Positions 1-7,913 of a stretch of 35,434 bases of DNA are shown here, piece by piece. The notes under the pieces were generated by a model. That model was given only the letters and a program-made list of their open reading frames with translations, did not search any database and was not told the origin of the DNA. The number at the start of each line of letters is the position of its first letter. Within the stretch, counting starts at the first letter, position 1. Origin of the DNA: CAZUTK01 sp964623265 (GTDB lineage Bacteria; Electryoneota; B3-LCP); assembly GCA_964623265.1 (NCBI GenBank), contig CAZUTK010000024.1, positions 1-35,434 of the forward strand, given 5' to 3'. The position numbers and the translations under genes are program-made.

Positions 1-757
1 GCAGGACGAATTTCGCGTTCGGATGGTTCGCAAAGGCGATTTGCAATGCCCGGATCAACAAATCCAGACGCTGATAGCCGTCCAGATTGCCGACGTAGAG
101 AATCAGTGGACCTTCTCCCAGATTCAAACTCCGCCGCAGTTCCGGATTCGGCCGCGGCAGATGACCGAAGTCGATCCCCGGAGGGATATATTTAATTTTG
201 GATGGTGAGATACCTTTCTGAATGAGAAAATCCGCCACCTTACGGTTGATAGCGATGATGAAATCCGCCTGGCGGGGGATCGTCTTATCCATTAAATACG
301 CAGCGAAACGAGCCATAAATCGGGGAAATTTCAACCGGAAATAAGTGTAAAACTCGTCAGACATCGTGTTGTGACTATGATAGACGAGTGGAATCTTCCG
401 TAAAACCTTCGAAGGAAGCGCCGCCAATGGCGCTTCATAGTTATGCGCATGAAGGATCTGAATATTCTCTTCACGTACGACTTGATCCAGTTTGTGAGCC
501 AGCAGCAGATCGAGGATCGGTTTGCGGATCTCCGGGCCGGATCGAAACTTGCGATAAGGGAATATCTGCGGGATTCTGTGTATCTTCACCCCCTGGCATA
601 CTTGATCTTCGCCGAAATGATAGGTTACGACGTGCACTCGATGCCCGCGGCGCGCCAGAGTTTCCGACAATTCGCGAATCAACACCTGCGAACCCTGCGA
701 TGTGGGAAAGGGACACGCAGCCACCATGGCGATATTCAATGCCGGGCCGAGCCGCAT
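1..757 (-). CDS. GT4-type glycosyltransferase, 3' truncated
   Basis: This is the N-terminal 252 residues of a GT-B fold, GT4-like glycosyltransferase that runs off the low-coordinate end of the window. It starts at ATG 757, one base after the TGA of the preceding gene. The first strand and glycine-rich loop lie at residues 8-24 (NIAMVAACPFPTSQGSQ). HAHNYEAP is at about 103-110, the acceptor-side HSHNTM at about 127-132, the interdomain IPPGID at 191-196, and the start of the donor domain (LILYVGNLDGYQRLDLLI) at about 218-235. The C-terminal donor-binding half with its usual E-x7-E motif is missing. Family members are cytoplasmic or membrane-peripheral and move sugars from nucleotide donors onto growing glycans. 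Upstream there is no strong ribosome site, so translational coupling is likely. Met11 is an alternative start. The donor and acceptor sugars are unknown. Confidence 0.9.
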   Translation of the reverse strand, partial: MRLGPALNIAMVAACPFPTSQGSQVLIRELSETLARRGHRVHVVTYHFGEDQVCQGVKIHRIPQIFPYRKFRSGPEIRKPILDLLLAHKLDQVVREENIQILHAHNYEAPLAALPSKVLRKIPLVYHSHNTMSDEFYTYFRLKFPRFMARFAAYLMDKTIPRQADFIIAINRKVADFLIQKGISPSKIKYIPPGIDFGHLPRPNPELRRSLNLGEGPLILYVGNLDGYQRLDLLIRALQIAFANHPNAKFVL

Positions 758-758
758 T

Positions 759-2405
759 TCAGTAATACCCGAGTCGCGTTAATTGCCGCCGCAAAGAATC
801 CTCCTCCGCAGGTGCATACGCCGTAAACTCCCGACTCTCAGTTGGATCTTCCAATTGAACCGACTGCGACGAAAACCTTTTCTCAGCCTCCATCCAAGAC
901 GGCACCTTCACGCGAAAGATACGGAAGATCAATGGCGCCACATCTGCAAGGGATATATCCGGAGGAGGTGAATCATTGAAATCCGCGTGATGAAGAATAA
1001 ACGTGCCGTTCGCGCGATGCGAACCGTTCATTGAAGCGCCCTTGCTGCCGAGATATTCCTCGGGTTTCAACTTCCGCCAGGCGCTGCGATCCGGCGCGGA
1101 TACAGATCTGCCCAGCGCATAACTGTAACCATCCGGCTGGTTGAGCTCGAGAATCAGATCCGGTGCAAATTCGATCTCCGGTCCTGAATAGATCTCTTCC
1201 CTGCGATGGACGGCTCGTACGATTCGGGTTCCATCCTGCGGGTCCCGCCAATCGAGGAGTGCGCCAATGACGCGTTCCTGAACCTCGGCGAACTGATCCT
1301 CCGAAACGATTCCGAAAGGTTCGCGCTGACGGCAGTTGATATAGACCGCTGGGTAATAATTCAACTCTTCGCTGTACGCTTGCGTCTTTTCCCAGTCAAT
1401 CCCCCCGAAACGCACTGCGGATTCGATTTCGGCGGCAATCTTTCCCTTCAGGATCTTGAAAACCTGCTGCTGGTAACGGTAAGGCATCCATTTCAACCCC
1501 CAGGATTTCAGTTTTCCAATCACTTCGGGAAAACGCGTCTTTGTAAATGTGAGAAATCCGCGCTCGGAGAGAAATTGATTCAAATACAAGATGCGATCAG
1601 AGGTGCCGCCCATACCGTGATCACTTACGACGATTGTCGCTTCCGGAGCGCAGATCTGCATCACTTTCCCCACCAGATCATCCGCAGCCTGGTAAATGAG
1701 GCGGACGGCATCCGCAATCTCGCGATCCCGCGAAGGCAGATGCCGAGGCGAACGCGCGTCGCAGAACGCCCAGTAATGATGGCCGACAGTATCCGTTTCG
1801 CCCACGTGGAGCAGGAGAAGATCCAGGGGTATTCTCTTCTCTAGAAATTGAACCAACCTGACTTTCCGTTCGATCCCTTCCCGCAGCTGCCGCAACACCC
1901 GCGAATGCCAATTCGATTCTATCCGGCTCTCGTTGAAGTTGCCGAAGAAGTAGCCCCCCAGATGTGCGTTGATTTCATCCGCGAGATGGCGGGGATATAC
2001 GTAAGAACGATCCGCACACGACGGCAGCGGAGTATCAAATCCCGAAATCTGATAGCCGGAAAGCGCTTCGGGGGGGTATGTGGTAGGCAATCCGATGGAT
2101 CCGACGCGAAAGCCCTGATCCGAGATCAATTTCAGGAAGGTGGGATAACATCGTCGCGTGGCGTTTACAAAACGCAGCTTCAAGCATCCAGAACTGCGTT
2201 CTGTGAAATCAAAGATGCCGTGTCTTCCGGGATTGACGCCGGTCAGGAAGGTGGACCAGGCAGGAAAGGTCATCGGCGGTATCGTGGAAGCGATGGGCGA
2301 GAATATACCTTCGCGTCTCAGGACGGAGAGATGGGGCAGATCGTCACCCCATCTGGTTACAAGATCAGGATCCAAGCCATCCAGTGCGAGGAGCAATAAT
2401 TTCAT
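759..2405 (-). CDS. Alkaline phosphatase superfamily phosphodiesterase (NPP-like)
   Basis: This 548-residue protein belongs to the type I phosphodiesterase/nucleotide pyrophosphatase branch of the alkaline phosphatase superfamily. The first metal aspartate is D9 in LLALDGLDP. The nucleophile position is Thr46 in IPPMTFPAWSTF, followed by LTGVNPGRHGIFDF. Further metal ligands are visible as ETDTVGHHYW (D-x3-H), VSDHGMGG (DH) and a late His in NGSHRANGTF. The full metal set therefore looks intact. No signal peptide or membrane helix is evident. I chose ATG 2405, seven bases after the preceding stop, because the alternative TTG at 2429 adds eight unconserved residues. The protein ends in an LTRLGYY tail resembling the tails of two neighbouring superfamily members. 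Its substrate is unknown. In this context a phospho-modified glycan, lipid-linked sugar or nucleotide sugar is plausible. Confidence 0.88.
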   Translation of the reverse strand: MKLLLLALDGLDPDLVTRWGDDLPHLSVLRREGIFSPIASTIPPMTFPAWSTFLTGVNPGRHGIFDFTERSSGCLKLRFVNATRRCYPTFLKLISDQGFRVGSIGLPTTYPPEALSGYQISGFDTPLPSCADRSYVYPRHLADEINAHLGGYFFGNFNESRIESNWHSRVLRQLREGIERKVRLVQFLEKRIPLDLLLLHVGETDTVGHHYWAFCDARSPRHLPSRDREIADAVRLIYQAADDLVGKVMQICAPEATIVVSDHGMGGTSDRILYLNQFLSERGFLTFTKTRFPEVIGKLKSWGLKWMPYRYQQQVFKILKGKIAAEIESAVRFGGIDWEKTQAYSEELNYYPAVYINCRQREPFGIVSEDQFAEVQERVIGALLDWRDPQDGTRIVRAVHRREEIYSGPEIEFAPDLILELNQPDGYSYALGRSVSAPDRSAWRKLKPEEYLGSKGASMNGSHRANGTFILHHADFNDSPPPDISLADVAPLIFRIFRVKVPSWMEAEKRFSSQSVQLEDPTESREFTAYAPAEEDSLRRQLTRLGYY

Positions 2406-2412
2406 CGCCGAC

Positions 2413-4329
2413 TCACTGAGTGTACCCAAGCGCTCTGAGGCGCTCCTGCGTGGCGCGGTCCATGGTTTTTTCGGCGCCTTCCTCGCGTGCTGCGGTAATG
2501 TCCGCGTACAGTTCCCGGAGCTGTGCCTCTAAATCCGCCGCCAGTTCGCGCCTTTCAGACGCCAGATTCTTCAACTCGAAGGGATCATCGGAGAGGTTGT
2601 ACAACTGCACGGGAGGACGACGACGTGGATTGTCCGGATTGGTCTTTATGAACTTCCAGGAACCGACGCGCAACATCTGCACGACATTGCCCTCGTGATC
2701 CGCTTCGGAAAAGACCTCCGGCACGAAATCCGCCGATACCGGCGCGAATAAATCCCTTCCCCGCATCACGTCCAGAGGTTCAATACCCACCGCAGTGAGA
2801 ATCGTCGGCACGATATCTACACTGCGAGCGGGAAGAGGATCACTGTGCAGAGTATCCGCAGGCGCGGGCAGCTTGATGATCAGCGGCACATGGATCTGCT
2901 CCTCATGCAATGTCGTTCCGTGCCACCAACCTTGATGCTCGTAGAATTCTTCGCCGTGGTCTGCAGTAAGCACGATGAGGGTTTTGTCGTACAACCCTTC
3001 GCTTTTCAGGCGATCCGTCACTTGGCCGATCCAGTGATCCGTGTATTCGACGTCCTGACGATACAAATCTTTGAACGGTTTCACGAACCGAGGATCCGGA
3101 TTCGGCATCACCGCTCTCGAATAGCCGTGCCCATTATAGGGATGTTCGAAATATGGATCATGCGGGTCCATATAATGCAAAAACAGGAAGAACTTGTGAT
3201 CTTTGTTGCGACGAAAGAAATCGTCGAAATACGCCGTCACGACTTCGCCGCTGCGATAGAAATGATCCACATAAATGCTCTTGACCAACTTCATTCGGAT
3301 CAGACGCAGCACGCCGTAGATCACCAGCCGGGAAGCCGCTTCGTTTGCGCCAAAGAGGAATTTCGGGGGCAGATAAGTATATTCGTGAAATCCCTGCTGG
3401 AAATTATACACCGGCGCAAGATTGACGTTGCTGACGATGCCGCCGCAATAATACCCCTCTTCTCCCAGAATCTCTGCAATGGTTGTTACGCCGGAAGGCA
3501 GTGCCTCGGTTTTATGGATGGCGCGATGCTCGGTGGGATAGCGCGATGTCAGCAGGGACGCGGTGGAGGGCTTAGTGTGAGAAGCCTGGGAATAAGCATG
3601 CAGAAAGATTCGCCCATCTTTAGCCAGAGCATCCATATTGGGTGTGGCGGCAGCTTCCTCGTCTCCGTAACAACCCAAACGATCCGCTCGCTGTGCATCC
3701 AGCATAATCATCAGGATGTTGGGCTTATCCTGAATCTCAGCCACGCGATTCGCGGAAAACGCCGACCGAACGATTTCGGTTTCTCCCGCGAAGGAAATTT
3801 GCAAGATAACGCCGACGATCCCGATTAACACTAGGATAAGCAGAAAGCCAGCGGGACGCAGAACGCGATACAGCAAACCCGGCACCACCCTCGAAGTGAA
3901 AAACCGCACAAGCAGAAACGCAAAAAACGCTCCGATCAGCAAAACGGCGATGGTCACTAACCCTAAAGGTTCGAGATAACGCACCCGTTCGGCGTGAAAA
4001 TCGCGGAACGCTCGGAACAGAAATATCAAGAATAGAATGCCTGCAAACGCACCGCTGAAGAGTGTGGAACCGAGCAGGATGCGGTCCTGCTTCTTTGCGC
4101 GGTGCAACGGCATAATTTGTAAGATCAGATTTATGATCAAACTTAAGGCACCGCCGAAAATCCCATAAGCAACCACAGCGAAGAGGAGGCCGGAAAAATT
4201 CGCCGGCGTCGCTCCCAGACGCGTGATGATCAGGATTTCAATAATGCCCGAGCAAATGCCGGCGAAGATTCCAGCAAAAACCGCCAGCGGAAACGAACTT
4301 ATCCCGTGAAGTTTATCGCTTTTCGGCAT
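2413..4329 (-). CDS. Membrane-anchored sulfatase-fold enzyme with Thr at nucleophile position
   Basis: This 638-residue protein has about five N-terminal membrane helices (roughly 12-37, 48-74, 87-106, 121-143, 160-180) and a C-terminal sulfatase-fold domain from about residue 200. The domain begins NILMIMLDAQRADRLGCYG (D211 metal ligand), carries the nucleophile segment SHTKPSTASLLTSRYP, and later shows LTADHGEEFYEHQGWWHG. Sulfatases have a Cys or Ser matured to formylglycine in C/S-x-P-S-R. Here the aligned residue is Thr252 (TKPST), and the Arg is replaced by Thr. That makes a formylglycine sulfatase unlikely and fits better with a phosphotransferase or phosphodiesterase of the same fold, as in Thr-dependent LtaS or EptA enzymes. 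The topology would place the catalytic domain outside the inner membrane. Start ATG 4329 is supported by a strong ribosome site. Confidence 0.88.
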   Translation of the reverse strand: MPKSDKLHGISSFPLAVFAGIFAGICSGIIEILIITRLGATPANFSGLLFAVVAYGIFGGALSLIINLILQIMPLHRAKKQDRILLGSTLFSGAFAGILFLIFLFRAFRDFHAERVRYLEPLGLVTIAVLLIGAFFAFLLVRFFTSRVVPGLLYRVLRPAGFLLILVLIGIVGVILQISFAGETEIVRSAFSANRVAEIQDKPNILMIMLDAQRADRLGCYGDEEAAATPNMDALAKDGRIFLHAYSQASHTKPSTASLLTSRYPTEHRAIHKTEALPSGVTTIAEILGEEGYYCGGIVSNVNLAPVYNFQQGFHEYTYLPPKFLFGANEAASRLVIYGVLRLIRMKLVKSIYVDHFYRSGEVVTAYFDDFFRRNKDHKFFLFLHYMDPHDPYFEHPYNGHGYSRAVMPNPDPRFVKPFKDLYRQDVEYTDHWIGQVTDRLKSEGLYDKTLIVLTADHGEEFYEHQGWWHGTTLHEEQIHVPLIIKLPAPADTLHSDPLPARSVDIVPTILTAVGIEPLDVMRGRDLFAPVSADFVPEVFSEADHEGNVVQMLRVGSWKFIKTNPDNPRRRPPVQLYNLSDDPFELKNLASERRELAADLEAQLRELYADITAAREEGAEKTMDRATQERLRALGYTQ

Positions 4330-4335
4330 AAAGGA

Positions 4336-4343
4336 CTCCACCT
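4336..4343 (-). promoter_or_regulatory. Strong ribosome binding site deciding the start at 4329
   Basis: AGGTGGAG lies six bases before ATG 4329. It decides that start over the in-frame TTG at 4347, which would overlap it. Confidence 0.75.
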
Positions 4344-4358
4344 GCAAACCGCATGTTC

Positions 4359-5126
4359 TCAGGATGCGCGTTTGATCGCAATTTCATTGGGAAGATTGTA
4401 AATATAGGGGGTGTATTGACACTGAAGCGTGCCGGGGAAGAAAACCCGCCGCACATCCTTGGGTGCCTGCCGGATGCGCAGTTGCGTCAACAAGCCGACC
4501 GCGGACAACGTCCGCATCGGCTCCGTCACCACTCTGACGCGCCGCTCCCGGATCGCTTGAAAAATGGCATTCAGATTCGGTTCCGTCTCAATCATAGAAT
4601 ATGTTTTGCCCAGCTGCGATAAATGATGAGTATCCGACCCACCCAACAAGGCCAGATGCTGTTCCTCGGCGAATTTCTGTGCAGCGAGGTTTGGATTCCA
4701 GGTTTTCAAGTAGAAAGAGTTATATTCCACCGCATCGAACAGCTCGATGTGCTTGATCAGCTCTTTGCGCAGGCAGATCAATCCCGGATAAAAAGGATGC
4801 GGAGCGATGATCAGAACGTTATGCGATCGGCGATACGCCGCCAGATCGGCGAAGCTGCGCAGCCGATCCGCATCGCGATCCGCGTTGATGATCAATACAT
4901 GCCGCCTCTCGATATTCGCTTCGACGCCGGGGAGCAGCAAGATGCCGCGCTCCTCGGCATATTGCCGCCAGCATTCGCTGTAGATGACATAACAGTGATT
5001 GGTGATCGCCAGCACCTTGAATTGCAGTTTCGCCGCCCGGTCTATTAGCTGACAGGTGGAATGTTTCACGCCGTCATAGACGCAGTCCCGGGTGTGCATA
5101 TGAAAATCAGCTTTCAACCATTCCAT
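4359..5126 (-). CDS. PHP-domain metal-dependent hydrolase
   Basis: This 255-residue protein is a stand-alone PHP domain. Metal-binding motifs appear in the expected order: H9-x-H11 (DFHMHT), TNH at 42-44, E69 (GVEANIE), H110 (APHPF) and D165-x-H167 (GSDTHH). The usual TDH motif has Asn in place of Asp (AITNHC), the one departure from the standard set. PHP proteins hydrolyse phosphoesters. Relatives include histidinol phosphatase, 3',5'-nucleoside bisphosphate phosphatases and the CpsB capsule tyrosine phosphatases, but the N-terminus does not look like CpsB. No signal peptide is seen, so it is cytoplasmic. ATG 5126 follows a clear AGGATAGGA site. It sits between a flippase-like protein and the sulfatase-fold enzyme, so a phosphorylated glycan precursor or a regulatory phosphoester is a reasonable substrate guess. 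Confidence 0.85.
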   Translation of the reverse strand: MEWLKADFHMHTRDCVYDGVKHSTCQLIDRAAKLQFKVLAITNHCYVIYSECWRQYAEERGILLLPGVEANIERRHVLIINADRDADRLRSFADLAAYRRSHNVLIIAPHPFYPGLICLRKELIKHIELFDAVEYNSFYLKTWNPNLAAQKFAEEQHLALLGGSDTHHLSQLGKTYSMIETEPNLNAIFQAIRERRVRVVTEPMRTLSAVGLLTQLRIRQAPKDVRRVFFPGTLQCQYTPYIYNLPNEIAIKRAS

Positions 5127-5133
5127 ATTTAAA

Positions 5134-5142
5134 TCCTATCCT
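5134..5142 (-). promoter_or_regulatory. Ribosome binding site for the PHP gene
   Basis: AGGATAGGA ends seven bases before ATG 5126 and fixes the start of the PHP-domain gene. Confidence 0.65.
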
Positions 5143-5165
5143 GAACTTTTTTCATCCTTTTCTCG

Positions 5166-6194
5166 TTATACCTCTTTTGCCCCGACTCGTGCCATCGCGG
5201 ATGCCTCTTCCGCTTGCGCGAGATTGCGCTTGTAATCCGTTCGTCTAAGCAGAAAGATTACGGCTCCGAAAACATTCACGGAGATCGAGACAAAATACAC
5301 CATCGTCGCTGATAGCATAATGGCGCTGCGCTCGACGGAGGTAGCAGACTGCATCACGCCCAGGCTGTCCAGCAGCCCCATGAATGCGCCTTCGCGCAAA
5401 CCGATCCCGGCGATGGAAAGCGGGATCATCGTGGCGATCTGGGTCAAAGGACCGACTTTGAAGACATCGCCGAGCGACAACCCAGCTCCTAAAGCCAATG
5501 AATTAAAATAATACGTCATAAACCAGAAAAAATAAACGATCAACCCAAGGAAAATTGCGTAGAGCAGACTGTTGCGCTTGCGGCTGTACATTGTGACGGC
5601 TTCGATCAAGCGATTCAACGATGTCTCGATTTTGCCTTTCATCGGCAGGTTGAACTTCAGCGCGTATCGGAAAAGGTTCGGGCTAAACAACAAAATCAAC
5701 GCAAGGATCAGTAAAATGCCGAAAAAAACTCCGAATACGAAGAGAAAACGGGGGTGCACAGAAGCTGCGAAAAAAGGCAGGGTCAGCAACACTAGAAGCG
5801 AGAGCGAAAAAAACGTGCCGATCATTTTTTCGATCAACACCACAGAAATGGAGGCTTCCGCTTTGCCGGTGTAGCGGGCGATATCGTAGGCTTTGTAAGC
5901 TTCCAATCCGATCCCCGTCGGCGTGAATGTCCCCAGAAAACGCCCCACCAAAAAGGTCTTGACGATATGGGGGAAAGGCACGTTCAGATCCTGCCCATGG
6001 AGCAAAGTATTCCATCTCGCGATGGAGAAAAAAACCGCGCCGATCTGCATCAGAAAGGATACGGCGAACCATTCGGGCTGCTTTTGAAAGGCGGCGAGGA
6101 TGTCGTTTAATCCGATCTGAAATTTCTTGAAGATGAGATAGAGGATGACCGCCGTAACAGCAATCTTCAGGCAGGTGATCAGCGTCTTCTTCAA
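5166..6194 (-). CDS. Flippase-like integral membrane protein (LPG synthase TM domain / UPF0104)
   Basis: This 342-residue, strongly hydrophobic protein has about eight membrane helices and matches the lysylphosphatidylglycerol-synthase transmembrane/UPF0104 family. Recognisable family segments are the early ARWNTLL, FLGTFTPTGIGLEAYKAY, and later PLSIAGIGLREGAFMGLL. Length is typical for the stand-alone membrane domain (about 300-350), with no aminoacyl-transfer domain. Family members are linked to lipid translocation or glycan-lipid assembly, and they are common in glycan clusters. The start is TTG 6194, preceded nine bases upstream by a run of six G on the minus strand (6204-6209). No in-frame ATG is available nearby. 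The gene starts 15 bases after the phosphodiesterase stop, which suggests one transcript. The transported or bound lipid is unknown. Confidence 0.85.
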   Translation of the reverse strand: MKKTLITCLKIAVTAVILYLIFKKFQIGLNDILAAFQKQPEWFAVSFLMQIGAVFFSIARWNTLLHGQDLNVPFPHIVKTFLVGRFLGTFTPTGIGLEAYKAYDIARYTGKAEASISVVLIEKMIGTFFSLSLLVLLTLPFFAASVHPRFLFVFGVFFGILLILALILLFSPNLFRYALKFNLPMKGKIETSLNRLIEAVTMYSRKRNSLLYAIFLGLIVYFFWFMTYYFNSLALGAGLSLGDVFKVGPLTQIATMIPLSIAGIGLREGAFMGLLDSLGVMQSATSVERSAIMLSATMVYFVSISVNVFGAVIFLLRRTDYKRNLAQAEEASAMARVGAKEV

Positions 6195-6209
6195 AATCCC
6201 ATTCCCCCC

Positions 6210-7895
6210 TTATTCAAGATACCCCAGACTGCGCAGCCGGCGCGCGATTTCATCGGTTTCCTGCGCCGTGAAATCCTGTCGTTGCGATTCGGCGATGGAT
6301 TCGGCGGAAACTTTCTTCACCGGATGCGATTGCATAAATTCGGGCGAAAAGGCATCCGCCAGCACCGATCCATCCATATCATCCGGCACCGGTTGACCGG
6401 TCAAGTGCAGAATCGTCGGAGCGATGTCCGCAATGGTGGCATTCTGCAGTTCGCTTCCCCGCCGGAATTGCGGCCCGATTGCGTAGAAAATGCCGTCCGG
6501 ACGGTGAAAACCGTTGGGCGTGTGAGCGCTGGATTGAAATACGGCGGGCAATCCCAGGAGTTGGCGTCCCAGACAGCCGTAATTCTGCGCCACAAACAGG
6601 ATATCCGGCGCGAAGCGCGTTTGATCGCCGTGGTAAATTTCCTCGCGGAAATAGACCTTTTCAACAGCGCGCTTGCCGGTCAGCGGATCCTGCAGTTCCA
6701 GCAGTTTGCCGCGGATCTCCTCCCGCAGACGGTCGTATTCCGCTCCGGGTTCGACGATGCCGGCGCCGTCGCGTTTGACATTGATGAAGATCCCCTGCGA
6801 AGGTATGGAAGCGAAAAAGGCGCGGGTGCCGGTGTAATCGAGAGCGGCTTCCAGATCGCTCTTGAAGGTCGAGCGAGTGCCGCGGATCTTTCCCCGCACC
6901 GCGGATTGCAAGCTCTTCGGAACGATGGTCTTCACCAAGCGCGAGTCATTCAGATTCATAAAGAAGCTGAAAATCTGCTTCTTGAACAGCACGTCCGATT
7001 TGACTTTCAGATATCCGTTGCGCTGCAGCCAGGTGTTGACGTTAAACCACTCCCGCGTAGAACCGAAACCGTGATCGGACATAATCAAGAGCGGAATATC
7101 GCGCAGTCTTTCCCGAAGTTCGCCCAGCATCTCATCCACCATCTTGAAGCTGGAGATGATGCGGGGGCGTAGCTTTTTCGCCATCGCTGAGTGGTACAGC
7201 TCCCATTGCGGATCCAGATACTTCCAGAAGAGGTGCTGAATCCGATCCATAATGATGAACACGATCATAAAGAAATGCCATTCCTTGTTTTCAAGAAGGT
7301 AGAAGAAGGCTTCTTTCCGTTTTCGGAAGGAATGATCAATATCATCCATAAACTTCAGGGCGTCGGCTTCCAATTCGACGTCGTATTTGGGTATATCAAT
7401 ATTAACGACGTACCGGCCGACGGCTCGGCGGATCTCCTCTTTGAGCTCGGGCGGTGTGGTGTACTCTGAATCATCCGACGGGGTCATCATTCCCGAAACC
7501 ATGATGCCGTCTACCGGTTCCGGGGGGTAAGTGATCGGCACGTTGACGATGGCGGCTTTCCGCCCCGCCTGATTGAAAATATGCCAGAGCTTTCGCCCCT
7601 GCATGGAACTCAGGTTGATCAACGGTCTCGAGGGAAATTTCAGCGGGGATTCCATAAAATCGAAAATGCCGTGCTTTCCGGGATTTTTTCCGGTCAGACA
7701 GGCAGCCCAGGCGGGCGGCGTCGTGGGTGGAATAGTGGAGGCGAGCTTACCCCAGACGGCGTCCTCGTATAAGCGGGCGAAATTGGGCAGATGCCCCTCT
7801 TTCGCCCAAGGTTCGAGCAAACGGAAGGTGGCGCCATCCAGTCCGAGCAGCACCACCCGGTCGGACGGATTCACTGAAGTGTGACTCATTATCAC
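6210..7895 (-). CDS. Alkaline phosphatase superfamily phosphodiesterase (NPP-like)
   Basis: This 561-residue protein is a second type I phosphodiesterase/pyrophosphatase-like enzyme, homologous to the one at 759-2405. Motifs are VLLGLDGATF (metal D20), the nucleophile segment IPPTTPPAW (Thr59), KNPGKHGIFDF, MDRIQHLFW (D-x3-H), MSDHGFGS (DH) and a late His in NGFHRPDGIFY. The active site looks complete. No signal peptide or membrane helix is apparent. It ends in LRSLGYLE, a tail shared with two neighbours. GTG 7895 has an AAGG site six bases upstream and ATG 7889 is two codons later, so the start is uncertain by two residues. It is 18 bases from the preceding phosphodiesterase and 15 from the flippase-like gene, consistent with an operon. 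The substrate is unknown. Confidence 0.88.
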   Translation of the reverse strand: MIMSHTSVNPSDRVVLLGLDGATFRLLEPWAKEGHLPNFARLYEDAVWGKLASTIPPTTPPAWAACLTGKNPGKHGIFDFMESPLKFPSRPLINLSSMQGRKLWHIFNQAGRKAAIVNVPITYPPEPVDGIMVSGMMTPSDDSEYTTPPELKEEIRRAVGRYVVNIDIPKYDVELEADALKFMDDIDHSFRKRKEAFFYLLENKEWHFFMIVFIIMDRIQHLFWKYLDPQWELYHSAMAKKLRPRIISSFKMVDEMLGELRERLRDIPLLIMSDHGFGSTREWFNVNTWLQRNGYLKVKSDVLFKKQIFSFFMNLNDSRLVKTIVPKSLQSAVRGKIRGTRSTFKSDLEAALDYTGTRAFFASIPSQGIFINVKRDGAGIVEPGAEYDRLREEIRGKLLELQDPLTGKRAVEKVYFREEIYHGDQTRFAPDILFVAQNYGCLGRQLLGLPAVFQSSAHTPNGFHRPDGIFYAIGPQFRRGSELQNATIADIAPTILHLTGQPVPDDMDGSVLADAFSPEFMQSHPVKKVSAESIAESQRQDFTAQETDEIARRLRSLGYLE

Positions 7896-7913
7896 TACAA
7901 ACCTTAATCGTGT

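Noticed and set aside
1206..1844. Plus-strand frame of 212 codons
   Set aside because: It is antisense to the phosphodiesterase gene at 759-2405 and shows no domain.
2845..3828. Plus-strand frame of 327 codons
   Set aside because: It lies wholly opposite the sulfatase-fold gene, which has clear catalytic motifs. The plus-strand translation has no recognisable domain.
2413..4329. Formylglycine-dependent sulfatase
   Set aside because: The nucleophile segment reads TKPST instead of C/S-x-P-S-R, so the modification motif is absent although the fold is sulfatase-like.
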